From assembly GCF_017377395.1 (NCBI RefSeq), contig NZ_CP061800.1, forward strand, positions 4,237,633 to 4,301,632: DNA of 64,000 nucleotides, read 5' to 3'. Made by a program: the position numbers and the translations under genes. The notes beneath the pieces are model-generated. The model did no database searches. It was not told the DNA's origin and worked only from the letters and a program-made list of their open reading frames with translations. Shown here in pieces: positions 1-8,549 of this stretch. Every line of letters begins with the position of its first letter. The stretch's first letter is position 1. The DNA is from Desulfonema magnum. GTDB lineage: Bacteria > Desulfobacterota > Desulfobacteria > Desulfobacterales > 4be13.

Positions 1-709
1 AAATCAGCCCCATGTATTCATAAAAAGCGTTTTGCGATTTATACAATTCATTTGCATTTGGAAAAAATGAACTGAACGTCACCTCATCTTTTTTAACCAG
101 ATGATGAACGGAAGCGGGAACAGGGTTCATGCCCTGTTTTTTAAATAAAGCCACGGACCGGGGCATATGCGAAGCAGAAGTGACCAGGGCAAATGGTTTC
201 TCATGAACGATTATTTTTACGTTTTTTGCTTCATCTTTTGTGTCTTTGGATCTGTTTTCAATAATGATATCATTTTCATCAACTCCGAGAGATTTTGCGA
301 CATTTGCCATAAGCATTGAAACGTCCTTACCTGTAAAAACAAGCCTGGTCCCCGGATTTTTATGGTATATCCGAATTCCCTCTGTCAGACGAACCAGGCT
401 GGGACTGGTGAGCTGGCTGGCCAGGGGAATTTGGGGATTAAGCACATGGCCGCCCCCGAGGACAACGACAAATCTTACAGAAGTTTTCATGTCATAAGGG
501 GAATATTTTTTTTCAAGCGGTCCGAGGAGTGTATGGGATACAATCCTGCAACTCAGTAAATAAAGAACACATATTCCAATAACTATGAAAATTTTCCCAT
601 GCTTCTGTTTTGTCGTGAAGCAAAGGAAATACATCCCCAGTAACAACATCGTGAGACAAATGGGAATCGGTAAAAAAAACGGCGCAACTGCCTTTTTAAA
701 AAAAAACAT
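1..709 (-). CDS. ElyC/YdcF-like DUF218 envelope protein (3' end off the window)
   Basis: Reading the minus strand from an ATG at 709 gives an open frame of about 236 codons that runs off the left edge. GGAGAG lies just upstream of the ATG. The first 60 or so residues hold two hydrophobic stretches, as expected for a membrane anchor. They are followed by a VVVLGGGHVLNP motif, and then TRLVFTGK and VTSASHMPRS, the glycine-rich start and the SxHMxR motif typical of the DUF218 (SanA/YdcF/ElyC) family. ElyC in E. coli affects envelope and peptidoglycan precursor metabolism; that role is carried over from the family only. The C-terminus is missing. Family assignment is solid, exact function unknown. 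Confidence 0.85.
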   Translation of the reverse strand, partial: MFFFKKAVAPFFLPIPICLTMLLLGMYFLCFTTKQKHGKIFIVIGICVLYLLSCRIVSHTLLGPLEKKYSPYDMKTSVRFVVVLGGGHVLNPQIPLASQLTSPSLVRLTEGIRIYHKNPGTRLVFTGKDVSMLMANVAKSLGVDENDIIIENRSKDTKDEAKNVKIIVHEKPFALVTSASHMPRSVALFKKQGMNPVPASVHHLVKKDEVTFSSFFPNANELYKSQNAFYEYMGLI

Positions 710-1373
710 TTTTTCTCTCCCCGGGCGGTGAATTGCCAGGTTGTTTTCAAATATTCCAATGGGACGAACTTGCTCTCAGCAGCGATGAAAAAAGCCGGGT
801 TTCCCCGCAGTTTGAGGAAAAAAGAGCTATAAAAAATTTTTGTTCAGGTACTTAGGAATGAATCTTCAACAGGGTAAGGGAACTCGAAATAAATAAAATA
901 CCCGATACAAAAAATGCAGGGTGGGTTCCGCTTCGCTCCACCCACCCTACATTTCTACATTTCCGGGTATTTTATTTTTGGGGAAATCCCTAAGTAACCG
1001 AACATAAATTTTCAGGTGTAAATCTGGCATAAATCCTGCGAGGTTTTCGAAATTCCGCAGGTCTTCGGATACAGGCTCAGGGTACATTTTTGGCTCAGTG
1101 CATTTTTGGATCGGGTTTCCGTTTTTTGTCCCTGATCCCTGAGCCTGTCGAAGGGAGCGGGAACAAAAAACGGAAAGATGGGAACAAAACCGGGTAAAAA
1201 ATAGTGGCAAAAAGTGACATTTTCAGACGGCTTAATCCAAGTCATACCTGGCCAAAGTCACTCGATGATCAGGTTTTCCGAAGCCGATTTCGACAAAAGT
1301 CTGTCATTCCTGCTTTCGCAGGAATGAGAAAAAAGAACCTGATGATCGCGTAATCAGAACCAGGCCGTCTAAA
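710..1373. other. Intergenic region with palindromic elements
   Basis: No credible gene. It holds three imperfect palindromes: one at 886–979 (listed separately); a GACCTGCGAGG-type hairpin at about 1034–1063; and a larger one at about 1224–1376 containing the perfect arms CATTCCTGC/GCAGGAATG. The TGA stop codon of the neighbouring endonuclease gene lies at the edge of this last palindrome. Short open frames here are not supported by ribosome binding sites or family resemblance. Confidence 0.6.
886..979. repeat. Palindromic MITE-like element
   Basis: The outer arms (AAATAAAATACCCG on the left, CGGGTATTTTATTT on the right) are inverted copies. A second stem, AGGGTGGGT/ACCCACCCT at 918–948, closes on a TCCGCTTCGCTCC loop. 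The gcttcgctc word in the loop is also part of the arrays at 49.8 and 57.6 kb. No coding capacity. Confidence 0.6.
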
Positions 1374-2159
1374 TCAGAACGCAAACCCTTTTTTCTGGCA
1401 CGGTTTTTTGACAAACGAATTAATGTTGCCCTGAAGACTTTCTATCTTTTTACACCGTTCGCATTCCCACTCATCCACCGGATCTTCCTTATCCCACATC
1501 TGAAACTCCCGTTTTTCAGCCTCGGACATGATGTTTCGTCCCGGATAAACCTCATTCATATAAAAGTATGTCCTGGCGATATCCCCTCTGACATGCGGAG
1601 AAGGCTCTGCTGTTTTTTTTGAGACCTCAAAGTCACAGTTTCCGAATTCTCTTTTCTCACCCGGAATAATTCGGTAGGGATAATTCAGCCGTCGCTGATT
1701 GATCAGGCCGATTGCCGGGGCAAGATTATACATGTCGGATTCCATCAGCCGATAGAGTTTTGACACACGCCTGGCATTTTCCCTTCCCCCGAGTACTTTG
1801 CATTTTATTGAAAATAATTTCCGTATAAAGGAAGGAATCCGGCATTTCAACGGCGTGTATTTTTTCCAGGAGTCGAATGTCCGCCCGAACTGAGACGCGG
1901 GTACGATATGTTCCCATTCTATACGCCTGGCTCTTTCTCCTTCGCCTGTTTTGCATCGGACTTTCTTATTTTTGGTAAAATTACACCCGCAATAAAACGT
2001 GACCCTGTGATTGTTATAAACCTGATTAAGCAACAAGTTCTTTGCCTTTATGAAGCTTTCATTTTTTGTATTTCCTTTTTCCGGAATGCTTTCCGTGCCG
2101 CCACAGCCTGATATAATCAGCGTGGCAGCAATGATAACAAAATAAATTAACCTGAACAT
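1374..2159 (-). CDS. Endonuclease I family lipoprotein nuclease
   Basis: A 261-residue protein. The ATG at 2159 is preceded by AAAGGA, and translation begins with a short hydrophobic lipoprotein signal ending in LIISGC, so cysteine 16–17 is the likely lipidated residue. A longer frame upstream only reads through the end of the neighbouring gene and is rejected. The core motifs VTFYCGCNF, RIEWEHIVPAS and MYNLAPAIGLINQRR match the endonuclease I (EndA/Dns/NucM) fold, with the WEH histidine as the catalytic residue and the later Asn as a metal ligand. Family members are periplasmic or secreted nonspecific DNases. It lies 52 bp downstream of the MscS-like gene and is probably co-transcribed with it. 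Role inferred: extracytoplasmic DNA degradation or nutrient scavenging. Confidence 0.88.
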   Translation of the reverse strand: MFRLIYFVIIAATLIISGCGGTESIPEKGNTKNESFIKAKNLLLNQVYNNHRVTFYCGCNFTKNKKVRCKTGEGERARRIEWEHIVPASQFGRTFDSWKKYTPLKCRIPSFIRKLFSIKCKVLGGRENARRVSKLYRLMESDMYNLAPAIGLINQRRLNYPYRIIPGEKREFGNCDFEVSKKTAEPSPHVRGDIARTYFYMNEVYPGRNIMSEAEKREFQMWDKEDPVDEWECERCKKIESLQGNINSFVKKPCQKKGFAF

Positions 2160-2211
2160 AAAACAAATCCTTTCAGTTCCATAATACAGGGCTACTTTAG
2201 CCCCTGGCCCC

Positions 2212-3918
2212 TCACCCCTCGCCCGGACCTTCCGCATTGTGGAGGGTAATCTGTGTAAAAGGTATTTCCCAGCCGTAAGCGTTACAGGCGTCAACAGCGA
2301 AAGATTGTATATTTCGGTTAAGCCTTTGATAAAATTCAGCCACCCTTCCGGAAAAATCAGCGATGATTTCAAAATCCAAAGAAGAGGCAGCGGCTGATTT
2401 GAAATCAACTCTGAGACTGATAAGGTCATCTCCGTACCCCGCGTCCCTAAGTTTTTCCTCCACAAATTTACCTAACATCTCAGGCACTTCACTGGTACAT
2501 ATGGCCTGATGTCTGTAGTCAATCCCGAAAGTGACTTTCAGACGGAATTTTTCAGAAATATTATGCGGACTTAAACTCAGAAAATCTCCTGTAAGATAAG
2601 TTTTGTAACTTTCGCCTCGAAGACAAAGCCGAACCATATCATGGCTCTGACTGATCACCTGACCTCGTGTTTCATCAGCCAAAATCACCCAGTCGTTTTC
2701 TTTACAGGGAAACCACGGATCATTTTTTTGATAAGGGTATGAATTTAATGTTGTGAGTTCCCTCAGCGAAAGCTTGATTTTGTTTTTTAACACCGGGTTT
2801 TCCAATTCAGTGTAAAGATTTAAAGAATTCACCTTCCAGGGAACTCCCTGATAGATCAGACGCTCATTCTCCCTCACAGAACCCAGGTTTAACAAAAGTT
2901 TGATTTCTTCCCAAAAACGTGAAAAATTCTCTTTGGCAGTCCATACAAAACCCAAAATAAAAAAAACAGCAAGTGTCAGAAGAACCCAGTCTCCGTAAGT
3001 ATAAAGCACAGCCAGAAATGCGAATACGGACCCGGCGCCGGTCAGAAGGTGATAAAAGACATCACATAACCGAACATAGAACGGACGTTCTTCTGCCTTA
3101 TGGATGGGGCTGAATTTGTAAATTCCCCGATGAATCAGACGAAGTATCAGAAAAACAGATAAAAATGACACTAAGGCGAAAAAAAGATTCTTTCCACGGC
3201 TTTTAAAAAAAAGCTTTAAAATTGTCTGAGCAGATTCCCAAAAAGGCTTTCTCGCCTTAGCCAGTTCTTCCAGTTGCAACCTGGCCACAGCCAGCTGATT
3301 AGAAAACTGCTGTTCTTTGTCTGTCCAGCTTTTTTTCAGATGTTTCAACTGTTTTCTGAGCTTTTTGCTTTCGACCTGAGTCATGAGCGTTTCAATATTT
3401 TTAACCGCTTTTTTTATAATGGGAAGCCTGGTCTCGTAATACGTCATATCTCTGCGAAGTTTTTCAGTCTGCCGAGGTCCGGCCGTCATTCCCTTAATCT
3501 CCTGAACCACCGGCCGTAAAAGCTCTGAAACTTCTTCCTCCCATTTGAACTCTTTCTGAGGCTTTTCTTCAAAAACAGATACATCAATACTGGTTGCAAT
3601 TTTATTAAAATTTTGCTCGAGAATGTCCAGCTCGTCAGTGAAGTTGCTGATTTCTTCTCGGATTCTGAGTTTTTCTTCTTTTGTTTTGGCAGACCTGAGT
3701 TCTCTTTCTTTACTTTTGATGTCCTTGTTGAACTCATTGATGTCCTGAAGAATCATATCAAGCGTCTCAATGTGTCTGTTTTCTTTTATTTCCTCTTCGT
3801 TAACCTCATCAGGTTGTTCCGGTTCTGTTTCCTGAGCCAACACAAATTCGTTGAAAAACGGTGAAAGACAGATAAAACAGCCGATGATTCCAATCAATAT
3901 TATCTTTGATTTCAGCAT
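2212..3918 (-). CDS. MscS-like mechanosensitive channel family protein with coiled-coil N-terminus
   Basis: A 568-residue protein. The ATG at 3918 is preferred over a TTG six bases upstream because GGA lies about 9 nt before the ATG. A signal peptide (hydrophobic residues 5–28, ending VLAQ) is followed by a long charged coiled-coil region (about residues 40–235) in the periplasm, then three hydrophobic segments (about 245–335), then a soluble domain. The soluble part, with segments such as ENDWVILADETRGQVIS and FGIDYRHQ, resembles the beta and alpha/beta cytoplasmic domains of MscS-family channels. The usual glycine/alanine-rich TM3 pore helix is poorly conserved, so this may be a divergent or regulatory member. 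It is the first gene of a two-gene unit with the nuclease. Confidence 0.72.
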   Translation of the reverse strand: MLKSKIILIGIIGCFICLSPFFNEFVLAQETEPEQPDEVNEEEIKENRHIETLDMILQDINEFNKDIKSKERELRSAKTKEEKLRIREEISNFTDELDILEQNFNKIATSIDVSVFEEKPQKEFKWEEEVSELLRPVVQEIKGMTAGPRQTEKLRRDMTYYETRLPIIKKAVKNIETLMTQVESKKLRKQLKHLKKSWTDKEQQFSNQLAVARLQLEELAKARKPFWESAQTILKLFFKSRGKNLFFALVSFLSVFLILRLIHRGIYKFSPIHKAEERPFYVRLCDVFYHLLTGAGSVFAFLAVLYTYGDWVLLTLAVFFILGFVWTAKENFSRFWEEIKLLLNLGSVRENERLIYQGVPWKVNSLNLYTELENPVLKNKIKLSLRELTTLNSYPYQKNDPWFPCKENDWVILADETRGQVISQSHDMVRLCLRGESYKTYLTGDFLSLSPHNISEKFRLKVTFGIDYRHQAICTSEVPEMLGKFVEEKLRDAGYGDDLISLRVDFKSAAASSLDFEIIADFSGRVAEFYQRLNRNIQSFAVDACNAYGWEIPFTQITLHNAEGPGEG

Positions 3919-4225
3919 ATTCAAAATTCCGGAATGTTGTCAGTTGATAAGTTTCAGTTGTGAATTGTCACAAGACAGAAAAAACTTCGGCCACCTCATT
4001 CCCACGCTTTGGGCGGGAATACAGCGCGGACGCTTCTGCCAAACTGCAAGTTTGGCACTCCGGATAATCTTTTTCTTAAAGCCTGTACCAGTTATCCGAG
4101 ACACGAACCACGGGAATGAGGATACTGAATTTTCCATCTGCTGATTGTCAATTATCAGTTGTCAGAATTCACTTTGTCAGACATTGTCTAGCTGACCACG
4201 AATTGCTGAAAACTGACAGCTTTTA
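3919..4225. other. Intergenic region with a palindrome and a short perfect hairpin
   Basis: No gene. Inverted arms CCTCATTCCC (3994–4003) and GGGAATGAGG (4112–4121) bracket a perfect short hairpin around TGCCAAACTGCAAGTTTGGCA, so this looks like another small palindromic element. The rest is AT-rich sequence with degenerate TTGTCAG words. Confidence 0.5.
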
Positions 4226-4346
4226 TACTACATGATCAGATAAAATCTGACGGGTGATTCGAATGCCGGACCTGCGAGGTTTTGAAAAGTTCGCAGGTCT
4301 TTGGCGGGCGGTCCGACCCGTCATAATTATCTCGGTAAGGTACTAC
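4226..4346. repeat. MITE-like palindromic element, family TACTAC, copy 1
   Basis: Begins TACTACATGATCAGATAAAA and ends with an imperfect inverted copy (…CTCGGTAAGGTACTAC). The centre is the GACCTGCGAGG hairpin (4269–4299). It shares its terminal TACTAC with the next copy, so the two elements abut head to tail. A third copy is at 50840–50953. Confidence 0.72.
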
Positions 4347-4450
4347 ATGACCAAATAAAATCTGACGGGAGATTCGAATGTCAGACCTAGCGAGGTTTTA
4401 AAAACCTCGCAGGTCTTTCACTCGTCGAATTCATTGCGATCAGGTACTAC
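4341..4450. repeat. MITE-like palindromic element, family TACTAC, copy 2
   Basis: The left end (TACTACATGACCAAATAAAA) is nearly identical to copy 1. The central hairpin GACCTAGCGAGG… spans 4384–4415, and the right end is GATCAGGTACTAC. The terminal GTAGTA, read on the minus strand, provides the TAG stop codon of the aquaporin gene, so the element appears to have inserted at or replaced the 3' end of that gene. Confidence 0.72.
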
Positions 4451-5130
4451 TTTTCTAACACCTTTGAACGAAATAAAACTCCTGCCAAAGCTCCTCCTAT
4501 GCTTGGCACAATCAGAAATAACCAGACCTGGGCAATTGCCTTTGTTCCGGCAAACAAAGCAGGTCCTAAGCTTCTGGCAGGATTCACAGATACACCTGTT
4601 ATCTGAATGCCAAAAATATGAATGACGACCAGTGTAATACCGATAGCAAGCCCTGCGATCTGGGAAGGCGCGCCTTCCTGAGTTGAACCTAAGATAACCA
4701 CACAAAATAAAAATGTTGCAATAAGCTCAAAAAGGATGGCTGAACTTAAACCATAAGCCCCCAGATATCCTTGCCCCCAGCCATTTTGTCCCAGACCACC
4801 GGAGCCGATATCATAACCGGCTAACTGACCTTTGACAAGCATTGCCAGAATGCCTGCTGCAACGATGGCCCCTGCACATTGTGAAAGAATATAACCGACC
4901 AGGTCTTTTGCATTCATTCTGTCAGCAATAAAAACAGCCAGACTGACCGCAGGATTAATATGACAGCCGGAAATCGGGCCGATTCCATAGGCCATGCCAA
5001 TCAGTGCAAACCCGAAAGCAAAGGCAATGCCGAGCACACCGACCTGAGCGCCGGCTACCACGGCTGTTCCGCAGCCAAAAAAAACCAATGTAAACGTTCC
5101 GATAAATTCTGCCACATACTTCTTCATCAT
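4447..5130 (-). CDS. aqpZ: Aquaporin Z-type water channel
   Basis: A 227-residue MIP-family protein starting at an ATG preceded by AAGGAGATAAA. Six hydrophobic helices are evident. The first NPA motif is SGCHINPAVS (Asn 59) and the second is SVNPARS (about residue 183). A histidine in the helix before the second NPA (VVIHIFG) and the Arg after it match the narrow aromatic/arginine filter of water-selective AqpZ, not of glycerol facilitators. It sits in the inner membrane and allows passive water flux in osmotic adaptation. The last codons and the TAG stop lie on the terminal repeat of a palindromic element (4341–4450), so the extreme C-terminus may have been altered, though the length is normal for AqpZ. 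Confidence 0.93.
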   Translation of the reverse strand: MMKKYVAEFIGTFTLVFFGCGTAVVAGAQVGVLGIAFAFGFALIGMAYGIGPISGCHINPAVSLAVFIADRMNAKDLVGYILSQCAGAIVAAGILAMLVKGQLAGYDIGSGGLGQNGWGQGYLGAYGLSSAILFELIATFLFCVVILGSTQEGAPSQIAGLAIGITLVVIHIFGIQITGVSVNPARSLGPALFAGTKAIAQVWLFLIVPSIGGALAGVLFRSKVLEK

Positions 5131-5468
5131 TTTATCTCCTTCTTAACATGTTAAAAAAAATACATATCCGTCCGAACCACCCTTACGGAGAGAAGTGACA
5201 TGAAACTCCGGTGATATGAGACCTGCGAGGTTTTGAAAACCTCGCAGGTCTTCGACGGTCTCCTTACAAAATTTCTGAAACTCATATTATGTTTTTCATA
5301 CAATGTCAAATTCCAAATGATGAATTCGCATGACAATTAGGTAAAAAATATTAAACGATTTTGGTGAAATTGCCGGAACAGTTTTTTTCCCTGTTTCTGA
5401 TTCCCATCCCTTCTGTTCCTGATATTTTGTTGTTGATATTTTTTCGACTGACCTTTAAACTTTCACTC
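5131..5468. other. Region upstream of aqpZ with a perfect hairpin
   Basis: No gene. It contains the aqpZ ribosome binding site, the perfect GACCTGCGAGGTTTT palindrome at 5220–5250 and AT-rich sequence up to the left end of the insertion sequence. The aqpZ promoter must lie here, but no clear consensus is visible. Confidence 0.5.
5220..5250. repeat. Perfect 31-bp hairpin of the GACCTGCGAGG family
   Basis: Two 15-nt arms (GACCTGCGAGGTTTT and its exact complement) flank a single G. Related hairpins lie at 1034–1063, 4269–4299, 4384–4415 and 50876–50906; the last three are the centres of TACTAC-ended elements. This copy has no visible TACTAC ends and so looks like a solo hairpin or an eroded element. 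Confidence 0.75.
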
Positions 5469-6860
5469 ACATTTTAAGGAATGAGCATGAAATAATATGC
5501 CCATTTTGATTTTTATATGTTAAAAAATTGCGTAATCCTGTAAAGTGTATTTCAAAATCACTTTATCAAAAGGAGATTATTATGCAACCCTATTCCTTAG
5601 AAGTAGAAGAAATCATGCGGCGATACTATGAGAGTCTGAATGAAAAAGACCGCCGGCGATATGCCGGTATTGAAGCTTTGAAATTGGGACATGGCGGACA
5701 AAATTATATTGCCAAAGTCTTGGGTTGCAGCAGGCGGACTGTGCGCAAAGGAGCGATCGAAGTAAGCGGCCTGCCCGGACACATCGTAGCAAAACAAATT
5801 GGAAAATCTCCTGCTGAATCTTCTGAAATACGTAAAAAAGGTGGCGGACGCAAACAGTATCTGACTGAGCACCCTGAAATAGACGAGCAGTTTTTGAATG
5901 TGGTGCGTGAGCATACAGCAGGAGATCCGATGGATGAAAAGGTACGATGGACAAATCTGAGGGAGTGGGAAATCGCGGAGGCTCTGGAAAAAAAATACGG
6001 AGTAAAAGTGAGTCGTAACATTGTCCGTCAATTGCTCAAAAAGCATGACTATCGGTTGCGTAAAGCTCAGAAACGCAAACCTATGAAAAAAAACGTACCA
6101 GATCGCGACGCTCAGTTTGACAATATTTTGAAACTCAGATCAGAATACCGGAAGGCCGGTAATCCCGTTATCAGCATGGATACCAAGAAAAAAGAATATC
6201 TTGGAAATTTTTACAGGAAAGGCCGACTATATACGCTGGAGGAATTGCAAGTTTTCGATCATGATTTTACAAGTTTTGCCGAAGGTGTCATAATTCCGCA
6301 TTGTTTTTATGACCTGCGACTCAATATCGGGTATGTTCAGGTGGGAACAAGTCATGATACCAGTGAATTTGCCTGTGACAGTTTCCGTCATTGGTGGTAT
6401 GGTTACGGTTGCCGAATATATCCAAATGCCACGTCAGTTTTGATATTGTGCGATGGTGGCGGCAGCAACAGTTCCCGACATTACCTTTTCAAACAAGATT
6501 TACAAATTCTGGCGGATGAAATCGGGATTGAAATCCGAATCGCTCATTACCCGCCCTATTGTTCCAAATTTAATCCGATCGAACATCGCCTGTTTCCTCA
6601 TATTACTCGTGCGTGTCAGGGAGTAATCTTTTCAAGTTTGGAGGTGGTGACTGATCTGATAGCCAAAACACATACCAAAAAAGGTTTAAAAGTCTTTGTC
6701 CATGTTATTGATAAAGTCTATGAAACCGGTCGAAAAGTTGCTGAAACTTTTAAATCAGAAATGCGAATTGTATTCGACAAAATTTTACCCAAATGGAATT
6801 ATCGTGCAATTCCAATAAATTAAAATGGGAAAGTTATTTAATACCGATTCCTAAAAATGT
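5469..6860 (+). mobile_element. ISAzo13-type insertion sequence with visible terminal inverted repeats
   Basis: The left end at about 5469 (CATTTTAAGGAATGAGCATG…CCCATTTT) and the reverse complement of the right end at about 6860 (CATTTTTAGGAATCGGTATT…CCCATTTT) match over roughly 38 bp with mismatches. They enclose a single transposase gene, about 1.39 kb in all. The transposase stop codon lies inside the right repeat. A target-site duplication could not be recognised by eye. The element appears intact. Confidence 0.75.
5582..6823 (+). CDS. ISAzo13-family transposase
   Basis: A 413-residue protein. The ATG at 5582 is chosen because AAAGGAGAT lies seven bases upstream; an earlier in-frame TTG has no such site. 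The N-terminal third is a helix-turn-helix region (YIAKVLGCSRRTVRKG). The catalytic DDE triad is visible as SMDTKKKE, LCDGGGSNSS and FNPIEHRLF. The MDTKKKE and GNFYRKGR words are characteristic of the ISAzo13 (Rhodopirellula-type) DDE family. It catalyses cut-and-paste or copy-type transposition of the surrounding element. No frameshift or internal stop is seen, so it could be active. Confidence 0.9.
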   Translation: MQPYSLEVEEIMRRYYESLNEKDRRRYAGIEALKLGHGGQNYIAKVLGCSRRTVRKGAIEVSGLPGHIVAKQIGKSPAESSEIRKKGGGRKQYLTEHPEIDEQFLNVVREHTAGDPMDEKVRWTNLREWEIAEALEKKYGVKVSRNIVRQLLKKHDYRLRKAQKRKPMKKNVPDRDAQFDNILKLRSEYRKAGNPVISMDTKKKEYLGNFYRKGRLYTLEELQVFDHDFTSFAEGVIIPHCFYDLRLNIGYVQVGTSHDTSEFACDSFRHWWYGYGCRIYPNATSVLILCDGGGSNSSRHYLFKQDLQILADEIGIEIRIAHYPPYCSKFNPIEHRLFPHITRACQGVIFSSLEVVTDLIAKTHTKKGLKVFVHVIDKVYETGRKVAETFKSEMRIVFDKILPKWNYRAIPIN

Positions 6861-6954
6861 ATGTCGGTTCTCCGAAGGCATAAATGACAGAAAAAGCTGC
6901 ACTGATCTTTTAAACAAGGAACAATTATGTTCATATCCATTGACCTTTCTGAAA

Positions 6955-8283
6955 TCACGCTAAAGCCTTATCCAACGTGTGATTATTGGGAATAATACTC
7001 TGAAAATGCTCTTTGAAAATTTTTCGGACGTCAACGAACTTCGGGCAGAGTCTGACTAACTTGTTAATGGTCACATTTCGGAAGCGTCGGAGCTTCCTCA
7101 GATTCTGCTTCATCATATTGACGACGAGGTATGCGATGACTTTGACGCCGACGCAGGCATGAGCCCCCTTCCGATCTCGGAGATGCATTGCTCCCAGTTC
7201 GAGAGTGTCTTTGAGGAGCTTCCAGAATTCTTCGATGCGATGATGGAAGGCGAAGGCATGCAGTGCCTCGCTGCTACGCAGAGGTCGTCCTGCTATAATA
7301 AGGTAGCTGACCGCCCGTTTCCCCTTCGGAATATAGAAGACGAGAATAACCTCGCCGAAGGTTTCGCTTACTGCTTCGGTTCGATACACCGGCTGTCCGT
7401 CTGTTCCCCATCCGGGAGTAAGACGATCTTTGAAATTTTTCCGCCACTGGCCGGCCTTCCGGATTTCTCCGTCAATTTCAAAGACGTAGTTGTCCTTGCC
7501 GCGGAAAATTCCGGTAAGAGTCAGTAAGAGTGCGGGATCGGACGATTCGGCATCTTCGTTCGCAAGGCCGGTGTCTGTAGCTGACGCATCCGATTCGGAC
7601 GAGGCTTCTTCCGAACATTCACCGCGGCAGAATGCCGCGATATCCTGAGAAAAATATGCCGCATCACCTGTAGTTCCGAGGCGGCTGATGTCAATGCCCG
7701 CGGCTTCGAATTTTGCTTCGGCGGCTTTCAGCATCTCCTCATATATCTCAGGCTTGGTTTTAAGCCCCCTGCCCTGTTTGGAGACTATCCGCACGTCGAG
7801 AGGGAGAATAATGTCGCCGATTACCAGAATCAGAGCGATCACGTTCTGCCCGTTCGCCACGCGTTTAAGCTGGCCGCTCCACCATTTCCATACATAGCCG
7901 AGTTCCGTGGCAATACGGGCAATCACGGAGTCATCGACTGCCATAATCAGTCCGTCCCGGCTTTTTGTGGCATCGCTCATGGTGAGCCTCTCCCGCAGGA
8001 GAGGAACAGCGATGCTGTAAAGGTGATTCTGCAGGAACTTACGCCAGCAGTAAACACTGACGTTTTTAACACGGTCATAGGTGGCGGTTTTCGGGAGTCC
8101 GAGCACCTGCATAACCTGGTAAACATTGTCCGCTCCGAGAAATACCGCCATGCTGATGAGAAGAAGGGTTTCCATATCCTCATCAGGCATCCGGCGGAAA
8201 TACGGGCGGAGTATTTTTCCGAACTCCTCGGCGGCACGAAGCATTTCTTCGGTAAAATGTTCCTCAGCGGTTTTCGTTGTCAT
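6955..8283 (-). CDS. IS4-superfamily transposase
   Basis: A 442-residue DDE transposase whose start at 8283 is preceded by GGAGGTTC. Candidate catalytic acids are IMAVDDSVIA (first Asp), GTTGDAAYFS (second Asp) and the RIEEFWKLLKD block, which is the R…E…K signature of the IS4/IS701 group. A low-complexity acidic insert rich in Ser/Glu/Asp (about residues 222–250) precedes the C-terminal part. Clear terminal inverted repeats were not found on either side, so element boundaries are unknown. It lies 94 bp from the right end of the ISAzo13 element, so two mobile elements are stacked just upstream of the sensor kinase gene. Confidence 0.82.
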   Translation of the reverse strand: MTTKTAEEHFTEEMLRAAEEFGKILRPYFRRMPDEDMETLLLISMAVFLGADNVYQVMQVLGLPKTATYDRVKNVSVYCWRKFLQNHLYSIAVPLLRERLTMSDATKSRDGLIMAVDDSVIARIATELGYVWKWWSGQLKRVANGQNVIALILVIGDIILPLDVRIVSKQGRGLKTKPEIYEEMLKAAEAKFEAAGIDISRLGTTGDAAYFSQDIAAFCRGECSEEASSESDASATDTGLANEDAESSDPALLLTLTGIFRGKDNYVFEIDGEIRKAGQWRKNFKDRLTPGWGTDGQPVYRTEAVSETFGEVILVFYIPKGKRAVSYLIIAGRPLRSSEALHAFAFHHRIEEFWKLLKDTLELGAMHLRDRKGAHACVGVKVIAYLVVNMMKQNLRKLRRFRNVTINKLVRLCPKFVDVRKIFKEHFQSIIPNNHTLDKALA

Positions 8284-8549
8284 AATAAGAACCTCCTTAT
8301 AATATCGGCACCCGGAATCAGGGCGGTCAGAGGCTCGGACATATATTTCCGAACCGTATATTTGTACAGTATATCACGAAGTCCGTCGTATGCCAAGAAA
8401 AATTTTAAATCCGAGTGTCTGACTACAGATTCGCATTCTTAAAATATAAGCTGGTTTCAAACGCATTTTCATGAGATTAATTTATGTAAACTCAATATAA
8501 ACAGCATGTTAATTTCAATACTGGAAAGGTCAAATCCATAAAAATAAAA

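Noticed and set aside
240-559. Two plus-strand frames of 85 and 65 codons
   Set aside because: They lie opposite the ElyC/YdcF-like gene, whose motifs are clear on the minus strand.
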